A DNA stretch of 17,706 nucleotides from Lentisphaerota bacterium (GTDB taxonomy: Bacteria > Verrucomicrobiota > Kiritimatiellia > RFP12 > UBA3636), in assembly GCA_022837245.1 (NCBI GenBank), contig JALHHX010000031.1, forward strand, positions 1 through 17,706, read 5' to 3'. Below are positions 1 to 6,342 of the stretch, piece by piece. The notes beneath the pieces were generated by a model. That model saw nothing but the letters and a program-made list of their open reading frames with translations, did not search any database and was not told the DNA's origin. How positions within the stretch are numbered: position 1 is the stretch's first letter; each line of letters opens with the position of its first letter. A program made the translations under genes and the position numbers.

Positions 1-43
1 CCCCACGCGGAATGCTCATGTGAAAAGGGCAGCCCGCGTGGGG
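1..43. repeat. perfect 10-bp inverted repeat near the truncated hsdM end
   Basis: CCCCACGCGG at 1-10 is repeated exactly in inverted orientation as CCGCGTGGGG at 34-43, leaving a 23-nt loop. Neither arm is followed by a T-run, so it is not a typical intrinsic terminator. A partial direct repeat (GGAATGCTC at 9-17, GGAATGTGCTC at 46-56) overlaps it. It sits in GC-rich sequence directly beyond the point where the AT-rich hsdM fragment breaks off. It could be part of a mobile-element end or an ordinary hairpin. The window edge prevents a decision. Confidence 0.5.
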
Positions 44-92
44 TGGAATGTGCTCGCGCACCGCCTATGAACTTCCCGAGAACTCGCCACTC

Positions 93-1130
93 TCAAGTAA
101 TAATTTCTTCTGCATTAGGTCTAGATAGTACACCGTGTGGCAGAATAATCCCTGCCTTACCGTTGCTTTCCAATGCTTTTAGAACATGCAAAAACCAAGC
201 GTAGTCACCATTCTTTTCTGGCGGAATGCCATAACCATCAAACCGCTTGTATTTGTCTTCAGATGGTTTAATTCCATCAGTCCAGTCTTTATCAGAAAAT
301 GGTGGATTCATGACAATGAAATCGAATTTTCTAAGTCCACCAAAATCATCAGTATATTGTGGATTGGCTAATGTATTTCCACTTTTAATTTCACCTGTAC
401 CTTTGTTATGTAGGATGAAGTTCATCTTTGCTAAACCAGCAGTATCAGGATATTTTTCTTGTCCAAATATTGTAACTATGGAATCGCCATTATCATCAGT
501 TGGTGCTTCATCTGCTGAACGAATAAGTAATGATCCACTCCCCGCCGCAGGATCATGGAGGGTCCATTTCTTTCCTGTCTCTTGTTTAATATTGCCAATA
601 CCAATAAGTCTAGCAATAATACGTGACACCTCACTAGGTGTATAAAACTGTCCCTTACTCTTACCAGACTCCTGAGCGAATTTCATCATGAAGTATTCAT
701 ATGCATCCCCAATGATGTCATCTCCACTGGCTCTGTTGCTTTTAAAGTCAATCGCAGGATTTTGGAAAATAGCTATAAGACCAGAAACTTTATCTACGAG
801 CTCCTTACCAGAACCTAGTTCATCCGGATTATTAAAGCTAACATCAGGAAGCGCTCCCACTAGCTTATTATCTTCGAGAAACTTTTGAAGAATTACATCA
901 ACTCTTTCACCAACATCTGGTTTACCTTTTGCAGCAATCAAGTCGTCAAATGAGGCACCTTCATTTACTGTAAATTCAGCAAAACGTTGCCCTTTATATC
1001 TGTCTGATACATACTTGAAGAATAACAATACAAGCACATAATCTTTATACCTTGAAGGTTCTACCCCACCTCTTAATTTATTACAAGCATCCCATAATAG
1101 GGAATACAATTCTGATTTTTTCACAGCCAT
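93..1130 (-). CDS. hsdM: type I restriction-modification methyltransferase subunit HsdM, C-terminally truncated
   Basis: This encodes 345 residues of an N6-adenine DNA methyltransferase subunit of a type I restriction-modification system, which normally works with HsdS and HsdR. The N-terminal helical HsdM domain covers about residues 1-135. FYTP is at 162-165, the SAM-binding motif DPAAGSGS at 193-200 and the catalytic NPPF at 275-278. Family members are usually about 500 residues. Homology stops at LPHGVLSRPNAEEII, where the family continues with a conserved IR motif; here T and a TGA stop follow. The lost region carries the C-terminal helices that contact HsdS, so it is probably a non-functional remnant. 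Start: ATG at 1130 with AGAGG upstream. The gene is AT-rich, unlike the GC-rich genes after 1700, which suggests horizontal origin. No hsdS or hsdR is visible. Confidence 0.85.
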   Translation of the reverse strand: MAVKKSELYSLLWDACNKLRGGVEPSRYKDYVLVLLFFKYVSDRYKGQRFAEFTVNEGASFDDLIAAKGKPDVGERVDVILQKFLEDNKLVGALPDVSFNNPDELGSGKELVDKVSGLIAIFQNPAIDFKSNRASGDDIIGDAYEYFMMKFAQESGKSKGQFYTPSEVSRIIARLIGIGNIKQETGKKWTLHDPAAGSGSLLIRSADEAPTDDNGDSIVTIFGQEKYPDTAGLAKMNFILHNKGTGEIKSGNTLANPQYTDDFGGLRKFDFIVMNPPFSDKDWTDGIKPSEDKYKRFDGYGIPPEKNGDYAWFLHVLKALESNGKAGIILPHGVLSRPNAEEIIT

Positions 1131-1166
1131 TCATTTAACCTCTCTCATCTATTAAGTGTTTTATAT

Positions 1167-1379
1167 TTAGTATTCAGTAATATCTATACCTGCTTTTAAT
1201 AATCTTTCATATCTCTCGTGGGAGATAAGAACTGCTACAGGCTTTCCATTTTTCAAAACAAAAGCTGTTTTATCTTCATCTGATAAACCTGTGATCAATT
1301 TTGATGATTGTCCTCTAAGAAAATCAGACATGTTATAGAATTCCATCGGTTCCTTTTGGACTTTATCTTCCTTATCCAT
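1167..1379 (-). CDS. Phd/YefM-like antitoxin-type small protein
   Basis: This is a protein of about 70 residues. Its C-terminal half (VLKNGKPVAVLISHERYERL) matches the conserved beta-strand/helix of Phd/YefM antitoxins, which bind DNA with the N-terminal half and neutralise a toxin with the C-terminal tail. A GTG at 1391 would give 74 residues, but ATG at 1379 is preferred because AAGGTGG at 1388-1394 lies 8 nt upstream of it. It ends 36 nt before the hsdM start, on the same strand, so the two are probably co-transcribed. No toxin gene (RelE, Doc or PIN type) is adjacent. It may be an orphan antitoxin or a small regulator of the restriction locus; the latter is inference. It is AT-rich like hsdM. 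Confidence 0.7.
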   Translation of the reverse strand: MDKEDKVQKEPMEFYNMSDFLRGQSSKLITGLSDEDKTAFVLKNGKPVAVLISHERYERLLKAGIDITEY

Positions 1380-1387
1380 ACCTAAAT

Positions 1388-1394
1388 CCACCTT
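1388..1394 (-). promoter_or_regulatory. Shine-Dalgarno site fixing the antitoxin-like start
   Basis: AAGGTGG on the minus strand is 8 nt before ATG 1379. It overlaps the alternative GTG (1389-1391), so the longer form is unlikely. Confidence 0.6.
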
Positions 1395-1402
1395 TTCTTT
1401 TT

Positions 1403-1431
1403 ATAATAACATATTGACATTGTTTTTTCAA
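1403..1431 (-). promoter_or_regulatory. sigma70-type promoter for the antitoxin-like gene and hsdM
   Basis: On the minus strand, TTGAAA (-35, 1426-1431) and TATTAT (-10, 1403-1408) are separated by 17 nt. The predicted start of transcription is near 1396, just upstream of the ribosome binding site, so the leader is very short. Confidence 0.6.
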
Positions 1432-1502
1432 CCTGTATTTGCACTTAAAAAGTAATTACCTCTAACGCCATTTTTAACTTAATAATCTCCAGAATAATAG
1501 CA

Positions 1503-1550
1503 ATCTTGTCAACTCACCATTATTTTGCCAACCATCTTATCAACTCACCA
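1503..1550. repeat. 17-bp near-perfect direct repeat, 31-bp period
   Basis: ATCTTGTCAACTCACCA at 1503-1519 recurs as ATCTTATCAACTCACCA at 1534-1550, with one mismatch. The period of 31 bp is about three helical turns, which could suit paired protein-binding sites. The repeat lies about 70-120 bp upstream of the antitoxin promoter. Its function is unknown. Confidence 0.5.
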
Positions 1551-1615
1551 ACTCAATAACCGTATTGGCCGATGACTTTTTAATTTCATCAATCTTTGAT
1601 AACTTCCCTCAAAGC

Positions 1616-1665
1616 AAAAATCCGTGATTATCCATCCGGCTTAGAACCAGACCTCAAACCACGGA
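1616..1665 (-). terminator. weak intrinsic terminator candidate after the RNA methyltransferase gene
   Basis: On the minus strand TCCGTG (1660-1665) can pair with CACGGA (1621-1626), followed by a short T5 run. The stem is only 6 bp with a loop of about 33 nt, so this is a weak call. It lies about 30 nt after the methyltransferase stop. Confidence 0.25.
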
Positions 1666-1695
1666 AAGCCTTTATTTACTTATCTTATTACACGC

Positions 1696-2931
1696 TTACT
1701 TATCAACCCTTGACATCAATACTACCGTCTCGAAGTGCGCGGTGCGCGGGAACATGTCGAAGATGCGGGTGGACCGAACTTTGTAGACGCCGCTACCGAC
1801 AAGCGAGGCAAGGTCGCGGGAGAGCGTGTCTGGCGAACATGAGACGTACACGAGATTGTCCACCGGAGTGGCAACCAGCGCCGCTGTCACTTCTTTCTCC
1901 AGGCCAGCCCGAGGCGGATCCACGATCGCCATTGCGTTGTTCTTTGGGAGTTGCCCTAGTGCGCGAGATGCGACACGTGATGAGTACTCGCAGAAGAAAC
2001 GCGTCGGGAGCCCCTTGCTCCTGGCATTGAGATTTGCCAAGCGTATGACGCTGCGGCCTGAATCGAATCCGACTACTTTATGCACTTTCACTTTCGACGC
2101 AGACAATCCGAATACACCGACTCCGCAGTAAAAATCCAACAGTTCCCGGGGTGCGCATTCCTGCACAATGCCGGTGACGTAAGACACCAGGGCTGTGCCC
2201 ACCTCTGGATTTACCTGGAAAAAGCCCCGCGCCGGGACTTTTAGGGTTCCTACAATTGGTGTATTCTCCGTCAACGCCGGAAGCTCGGCACCCTGTTCGG
2301 TCTTGGATTCTGGAATCACTACGACGCCGTCCGCTTCCGTCCAGCGCAGTGAAACTGAATTGTCTGGGCCGAGCCAGCGCCAGAAAGCCTTGTCTCGGCG
2401 CATGGCGGCCAGTTCCTCGTTTATCTGCGTAACCGCGAGGGGACATTGCGGTATATCTATGATAGACACATTGTCGTCGCCGAAATACCCAAGCAATAGC
2501 CTGCCGTCCGCTCCGTGCGATGAATGCAGCGTTATCTTGTTCCGGTAATGAAGAGTTTTCGGCGAGACGAAAGGCCCGCCGACCAATTCCGCCGCGTTTT
2601 CTATTTTCGCCTGACGCGTTAAAAAAGAAAGCAGTTGATCGTGCTTGTAGCGCAGCTCGGCCTCGTGCGTGACGTGGTCGTAAACACAGCCTGGCACACG
2701 CACGGAGCCTTTATCCGTTTCTATTCGGCAGTCAGGTTCAGCCAGACGGTCGCACGAGGGATTTTCCACGGAGACCACGCGCGCTTCTTTGAACGATTTC
2801 TTTTCAAGCACTATTTCCGCGGCGACCTTTTCACCGGGGCATGTTTCATGTACGAAATGGACGCAGCCGTCGGCTCGTGCAACGCCTGCGCCCATGTAGG
2901 CTATTGACTCTATAGAAAGGGGTACAATCAT
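1696..2931 (-). CDS. TrmA/RlmD-family RNA (uracil-C5)-methyltransferase
   Basis: This 411-residue SAM-dependent enzyme would methylate C5 of a uridine in rRNA or tRNA. An N-terminal TRAM-like RNA-binding domain spans about 1-55. C60, C68, C82 and C163 are candidate ligands of the family's 4Fe-4S cluster, but their spacing is unusual. FFQVN is at 237-241, SAM motif I (LDFYCGVGVFG) at 265-275, DPPRAGL at 338-344, the catalytic cysteine C365 in YVSCSPDTLSRD, and the general-base glutamate E401 in FPRTAHFETV. All active-site motifs are intact. The N-terminal TRAM domain and cysteines favour RlmD/RlmCD over E. coli-type TrmA, but the target base cannot be read from sequence. The start lies 7 nt after the rhaA stop with no clear ribosome binding site, so translational coupling is likely. 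Confidence 0.9.
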   Translation of the reverse strand: MIVPLSIESIAYMGAGVARADGCVHFVHETCPGEKVAAEIVLEKKSFKEARVVSVENPSCDRLAEPDCRIETDKGSVRVPGCVYDHVTHEAELRYKHDQLLSFLTRQAKIENAAELVGGPFVSPKTLHYRNKITLHSSHGADGRLLLGYFGDDNVSIIDIPQCPLAVTQINEELAAMRRDKAFWRWLGPDNSVSLRWTEADGVVVIPESKTEQGAELPALTENTPIVGTLKVPARGFFQVNPEVGTALVSYVTGIVQECAPRELLDFYCGVGVFGLSASKVKVHKVVGFDSGRSVIRLANLNARSKGLPTRFFCEYSSRVASRALGQLPKNNAMAIVDPPRAGLEKEVTAALVATPVDNLVYVSCSPDTLSRDLASLVGSGVYKVRSTRIFDMFPRTAHFETVVLMSRVDK

Positions 2932-2938
2932 TTAGCGT

Positions 2939-4204
2939 TTAGCGCTTCGATAGTACGTCTTTTTCATACGCCTTGAACGAGTCAATGAACTCCTGCCCGG
3001 AGCATTTGCCGGTTTCGGCGCAGACGTGATCCCAGACCGCGCCAAATGGCAAGGTGCGATACTCTTCCTGTAAAGCCAAGCGCAGGGTGTTGTCACCGGC
3101 GTTTTCGGCTTCCCGAATTTTCTTGTAAGGGGTCAGCATGGCGAAGAGCAGCGCCTTGCGCATGTTGCGGGCGCCGATCGACCACGCAGCGACGCGGTTG
3201 ATGCTGGCGTCGAAGTAGTCGAGCCCGATGCGGACGCGCGAGCAGAAGCCGTTCCATACTATCTCCTGCGCAATGGCGTTTAGTTCGTCGTTTAGCGTTA
3301 TGACGTGGTCGCTGTCCCAGCGCACGCCGCGGCTGACGTGCAGCGATATCTCTGGGATGAACTTTAGCACGGCTGAGATTTTGTCCGATATCACCTCTGT
3401 AGGGTGGAAATGCCCGGCATCGAGGCAGAGCAACTTGCCGCGCGTGACGGCATAGCCCATGTAAAACTCGTGCGAGCCCGCAGTGTAGCTCTCGCAGCCC
3501 ATGCCGAAGAGTTTGCTCTCCACAGAATCGACTGTCTTTGAGGCCTCGTACTTCTTTTCGAACATGCGGTCGAGTGAATCCATCAGCCTGTCGCGTGGCG
3601 CGAGACGGTCGGCCGGCGTGTCCTTGCTGCCATCGGGTGCCCAGAAATTGTCAAGCACCGACGATTTAGTCTTCATGCCGATTTGCGCGGAGATTTCGCG
3701 GCAACGACGGCCGTGCTCGACCCAGAAGTCGCGTATGCCCTTATCTCGGTTTGTTAGCGGGCATCCGTCAGCGGCTTTTGCATGGCCGAAGAAGGTCGGG
3801 TTGAAATCCACCCCTATGCCCTGGGCATTCGCCCAGTCGGTCCAGTTCTTGAAGTTGTCGAAGGAGATGGTGTCGCGGTCGGCGTATTTTCCATTTACTG
3901 GCTCCGCGTAGCAAGCATGGAGGTTGATCCTCGTTTTGCCGGGAAGGAACGAGAGCACCTTCTCGAAATCGGCGCGGAGCTCTTCGGGCGTACGGGCCCT
4001 GCCGGGGTGGTTGCCTGTGACGGCGATGCCGCCATCGGCGCCGCCGGAGGCTTTTTCGAATCCCGTGACGTCGTCGCCCTGCCAGCAATGGACTGACACC
4101 GGTATCGCGAGAGCGGCACGCACTGCATCATCGACATCCACGCCGTATCCGGCGAAACACTCTTTCGCAAATTCAAATCCCGCGTCTTTTTTAGTCATTT
4201 TCAT
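2939..4204 (-). CDS. rhaA: L-rhamnose isomerase
   Basis: This enzyme converts L-rhamnose to L-rhamnulose, the first cytoplasmic step of rhamnose catabolism. At 421 residues it is close to the 419 of E. coli RhaA. The metal-binding residues align with a constant offset of 5 from E. coli: E229 (VESKLFG), D262 (LDAGH), H289 (SLHVSRG), D297 and D299 (WDSDH) and D329 (GLDYFDAS). The family signatures NLHACYAE (94-101) and VDFNPTFFGH (132-141) are present, so the enzyme should be active. ATG 4204 is only about 2 nt from the AAGGAT ribosome binding site. ATG 4198 (MTKKDAG) is 8 nt away and may be the true start. No rhamnulokinase, aldolase or rhamnose regulator is nearby. Instead it sits between dapB and an RNA methyltransferase gene. 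Confidence 0.96.
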   Translation of the reverse strand: MKMTKKDAGFEFAKECFAGYGVDVDDAVRAALAIPVSVHCWQGDDVTGFEKASGGADGGIAVTGNHPGRARTPEELRADFEKVLSFLPGKTRINLHACYAEPVNGKYADRDTISFDNFKNWTDWANAQGIGVDFNPTFFGHAKAADGCPLTNRDKGIRDFWVEHGRRCREISAQIGMKTKSSVLDNFWAPDGSKDTPADRLAPRDRLMDSLDRMFEKKYEASKTVDSVESKLFGMGCESYTAGSHEFYMGYAVTRGKLLCLDAGHFHPTEVISDKISAVLKFIPEISLHVSRGVRWDSDHVITLNDELNAIAQEIVWNGFCSRVRIGLDYFDASINRVAAWSIGARNMRKALLFAMLTPYKKIREAENAGDNTLRLALQEEYRTLPFGAVWDHVCAETGKCSGQEFIDSFKAYEKDVLSKR

Positions 4205-4289
4205 CTATCCTTTTTTAATGCGGCGGAGCATGTCCTAATTATGCGCCACGGCGTTTTTTGTTGAGCGTTGTTGTTTTAAACCGGTTTAT
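4205..4289 (-). other. rhaA-dapB spacer with 12-bp palindrome
   Basis: This 85-nt spacer begins directly after the dapB stop with the perfect palindrome TAAACCGGTTTA (4277-4288). It is too short to judge as an operator, and it has no T-run to make it a terminator. No clear promoter is visible, so rhaA may be read from the dapB transcript. Confidence 0.35.
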
Positions 4290-5096
4290 TCAGAGTCCGA
4301 GGACTTCGCGCATGGCATGGAAGCCAGGCGCGCGTCCTACGAGCCATTCGGCTCCGCGAAGCGCGCCGTTCGCAAAACTGCCTCGGCTCGAGGCCTTGTG
4401 GACGAGCTCCACGCGCTCGCCATCCGCCGCGAAAATCACGGTGTGGTCGCCCACAACGTCGCCTCCTCGCAGCGCATGCACTGCGATCGTGTCTGAATCG
4501 CGCTCGCCGGTGATCCCTTCGCGTCCAAAGCATGCGACTTTCTCGAAATCTGCACCTCTGCCCTCGGCAACTGCCTTTGCGAGCGCGAGCGCTGTGCCAG
4601 AAGGAGCGTCCTTCTTATGGCGGTGGTGCATTTCCACAATCTCGGCATCGTAACCGGCGTCGGCGCCGAGCACGGCCGCGGCTTGCTTGACGAGGTCAAG
4701 CAAAACGTTTACACCGACGCTCATGTTCGGCGCCATGAGGACAGGCACCACTTTCGCGGCGGCGTCCACCGCGGCGCGTTCCTCCGGCGAGAGGCCGGTT
4801 GTGCCAAGCACGTATGCCTTCTTGTATTTGGCGACTAGTGCAGCGGTTCCCGCCACGACCGTATGGAATGTGAAATCGATTATAACATCGACAGCCTTGA
4901 CAGCGGCCTCCGCATCTGAGGTTACGGGCACGCCGTTGGGCTGGGTCCCCGCTGCCGTTCCGGAATCCCTGTCCAGCATTGGGTGGCCAGGCTGCTCTAC
5001 CGCGGCCATGAGCCTAAGGTTTTTATGGCTGCCAATGGCGGTTAAGAGCGCGGCTCCCATGCGTCCGCCAGCCCCGAAAATCGCAACATCAATCAT
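4290..5096 (-). CDS. dapB: 4-hydroxy-tetrahydrodipicolinate reductase
   Basis: DapB reduces the DapA product to tetrahydrodipicolinate with NAD(P)H, in the diaminopimelate/lysine pathway that feeds peptidoglycan. The protein has 268 residues, the normal family length. The Rossmann loop FGAGGRMG is at 7-14. The catalytic and substrate-binding block EMHHRHKKDAPSGTA spans 155-169, with H157, H158 and K161 matching the E. coli active-site residues at an offset of 2. GTTG at 98-101 and the APNMSVGVN segment at 122-130 are also conserved. AGGAG lies 9 nt before the ATG. It follows dapA by 66 nt on the same strand and is probably co-transcribed, giving two consecutive pathway steps side by side. No defects are seen. 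Confidence 0.97.
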   Translation of the reverse strand: MIDVAIFGAGGRMGAALLTAIGSHKNLRLMAAVEQPGHPMLDRDSGTAAGTQPNGVPVTSDAEAAVKAVDVIIDFTFHTVVAGTAALVAKYKKAYVLGTTGLSPEERAAVDAAAKVVPVLMAPNMSVGVNVLLDLVKQAAAVLGADAGYDAEIVEMHHRHKKDAPSGTALALAKAVAEGRGADFEKVACFGREGITGERDSDTIAVHALRGGDVVGDHTVIFAADGERVELVHKASSRGSFANGALRGAEWLVGRAPGFHAMREVLGL

Positions 5097-5162
5097 TGTA
5101 AAATTCTCCTCTTCAGATTACAAGGTGCTTAACTTTGTCAAAGCGGTTGAGGCTCAACGGTC

Positions 5163-6035
5163 TCAGCCTTTCAGAAGCCCGGCTTCAACCATTGTGGCGC
5201 GCAGCTTGGCGCGGCTCCGTTCGGTGATTTCACAGAGGGGCAGGCGGTAGACTTCGTCTATCATGCCCATCATCGCCATTGCGGCTTTGATTGGAAGCGG
5301 GTTGACCTCGACAAAAACGTCTCTGAAGAGCCGGTAATATTTGCGGTGCAGCTCACGGGCAGCGGCGAAATCGTCTTTGAGCGCGAATTCCACCATCCGG
5401 GCGAGCTCAGCCGGGATTATGTTTGAAACTACGCTTATCACGCCGCAGGCGCCGACTGAAATCATCGGCACGGTCAGCGAATCGTCGCCGCATAGCACTT
5501 CTAGATCGCAGACGTCCTTGATCTGGCTCACGCGGCCCACGTCGCCTGCGGCCTCCTTAACGGCTACGATGTTCGGGTGGGTAGCCAGCCGCTCCACTAC
5601 GGGAATGGGGATCTCGCACGAGCAGCGTCCGGGCACATTGTACAGAACAACTGGCCGCCCGAGATCGGCGATTGTGGAAAAGTGACGGTAGAGCCCCTCC
5701 TGGGAGGGTTTATTGTAATAAGGCGTAACCTGCAACGTGGCCTCCGCGCCGCACTTGATCGCGGCCTTCGTAAGGTGGATCGCCTCATCCGTGCTGTTGG
5801 CGCCCGTCCCTGCTATCACCTGGATTCGACCGGCTGAGTATTCCACGGCACGGCGTATTACCTCGATGTGTTCATCGGTGTTGAGCGTGGGCGATTCCCC
5901 GGTCGTGCCCACCGGCACGATCCCGGCGATTCCTGCGGCGACCTGCTTCTCGACAAGAACCCTGAACCTGTCGTAATCGACTTGTCCGTCCTTGCGGAAT
6001 GGCGTAACTATCGCTGTATAAGTGCCTGAAAACAT
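5163..6035 (-). CDS. dapA: 4-hydroxy-tetrahydrodipicolinate synthase
   Basis: DapA condenses pyruvate with aspartate semialdehyde, the first committed step of diaminopimelate/lysine synthesis. The 290-residue protein has the standard length and a complete TIM-barrel set of residues. GTTGE is at 43-47 (the catalytic Thr pair), PYYNKP at 105-110, the YNVPGR loop at 132-137 (Y132 and R137), and the Schiff-base lysine K160 in VAVKEAAGD. The start ATG has only a weak ribosome binding site (CCAGG a few nt upstream). It begins 28 nt after the 3' end of a tRNA-Leu gene on the same strand, leaving no room for a separate promoter or a lysine riboswitch. Expression therefore probably depends on read-through from the tRNA promoter. 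dapB follows downstream. Confidence 0.97.
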   Translation of the reverse strand: MFSGTYTAIVTPFRKDGQVDYDRFRVLVEKQVAAGIAGIVPVGTTGESPTLNTDEHIEVIRRAVEYSAGRIQVIAGTGANSTDEAIHLTKAAIKCGAEATLQVTPYYNKPSQEGLYRHFSTIADLGRPVVLYNVPGRCSCEIPIPVVERLATHPNIVAVKEAAGDVGRVSQIKDVCDLEVLCGDDSLTVPMISVGACGVISVVSNIIPAELARMVEFALKDDFAAARELHRKYYRLFRDVFVEVNPLPIKAAMAMMGMIDEVYRLPLCEITERSRAKLRATMVEAGLLKG

Positions 6036-6063
6036 AGCCTGGGGTTTCTTCTTTCTTTTTGAA

Positions 6064-6148
6064 TGGTGGGCGGGGCGGGATTTGAACCCGCAAGCCTCAC
6101 GGCATCAGATCCTAAGTCTGACGTGTCTGCCAATTCCACCACTCGCCC
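6064..6148 (-). tRNA. tRNA-Leu, anticodon UAG
   Basis: This is an 85-nt class II tRNA with an encoded CCA end (6064-6066). The anticodon stem TCAGA/TCTGA encloses loop CTTAGGA, giving anticodon TAG, which reads CUA and other CUN leucine codons. The long variable arm has a GCC-GTGA-GGC hairpin, as expected for leucine. The T-arm is GCGGG-TTCAAAT-CCCGC and the D-arm has the GG and AGAC features. The acceptor stem GGGCGAG/CCCGCCC pairs except for an A6-C67 mismatch. It shares a transcript direction with dapA, 28 nt downstream. Confidence 0.96.
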
Positions 6149-6170
6149 TTTGTTCTTGTAACAACCCTTT

Positions 6171-6200
6171 ATACTACAGCAATATCGCCCCTTAGGTCAA
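6171..6200 (-). promoter_or_regulatory. sigma70-type promoter of the tRNA-Leu/dapA transcript
   Basis: On the minus strand TTGACC (-35, 6195-6200) and TAGTAT (-10, 6171-6176) are 18 nt apart. Transcription would begin about 15 nt before the tRNA 5' end. It is the only plausible promoter seen for tRNA-Leu, dapA and dapB. Confidence 0.6.
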
Positions 6201-6270
6201 GGCGCGATTACACGTTCGGAGGCACCGATTTAAAGTCATAAATTAGGCATGGCGGCGGGGTCGCGGTATG

Positions 6271-6279
6271 TGGTATGAT
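6271..6279 (+). promoter_or_regulatory. extended -10 promoter candidate for rnr
   Basis: TGGTATGAT gives an extended -10 (TGn followed by TATGAT) about 60 nt before the rnr start. No good -35 box lies at the usual distance, which is tolerated by extended -10 promoters. Confidence 0.4.
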
Positions 6280-6342
6280 TCGGGAAAACATACAAAATAA
6301 AAAGCAAGCGCCAATTGGGGCGCAGTGAGGATATGGTTGTCA

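Larger units (their letters stand above)
1392..1695. other. AT-rich intergenic stretch
   Basis: This gap of about 300 bp separates the AT-rich restriction fragment from the GC-rich methyltransferase gene. It contains the promoter at 1403-1431, a direct repeat at 1503-1550 and a weak terminator candidate at 1616-1665. I see no convincing gene in it. An open frame starting at 1596 runs antisense into the methyltransferase gene and looks spurious. Confidence 0.6.

Noticed and set aside
4277..4288. 12-bp palindrome TAAACCGGTTTA after the dapB stop as an operator
   Set aside because: It is a single short palindrome with no adjacent promoter, so chance is a fair explanation; noted only in the spacer entry.
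6036..6063. Lysine riboswitch upstream of dapA
   Set aside because: Only 28 nt separate the tRNA from dapA, far too little for a riboswitch.
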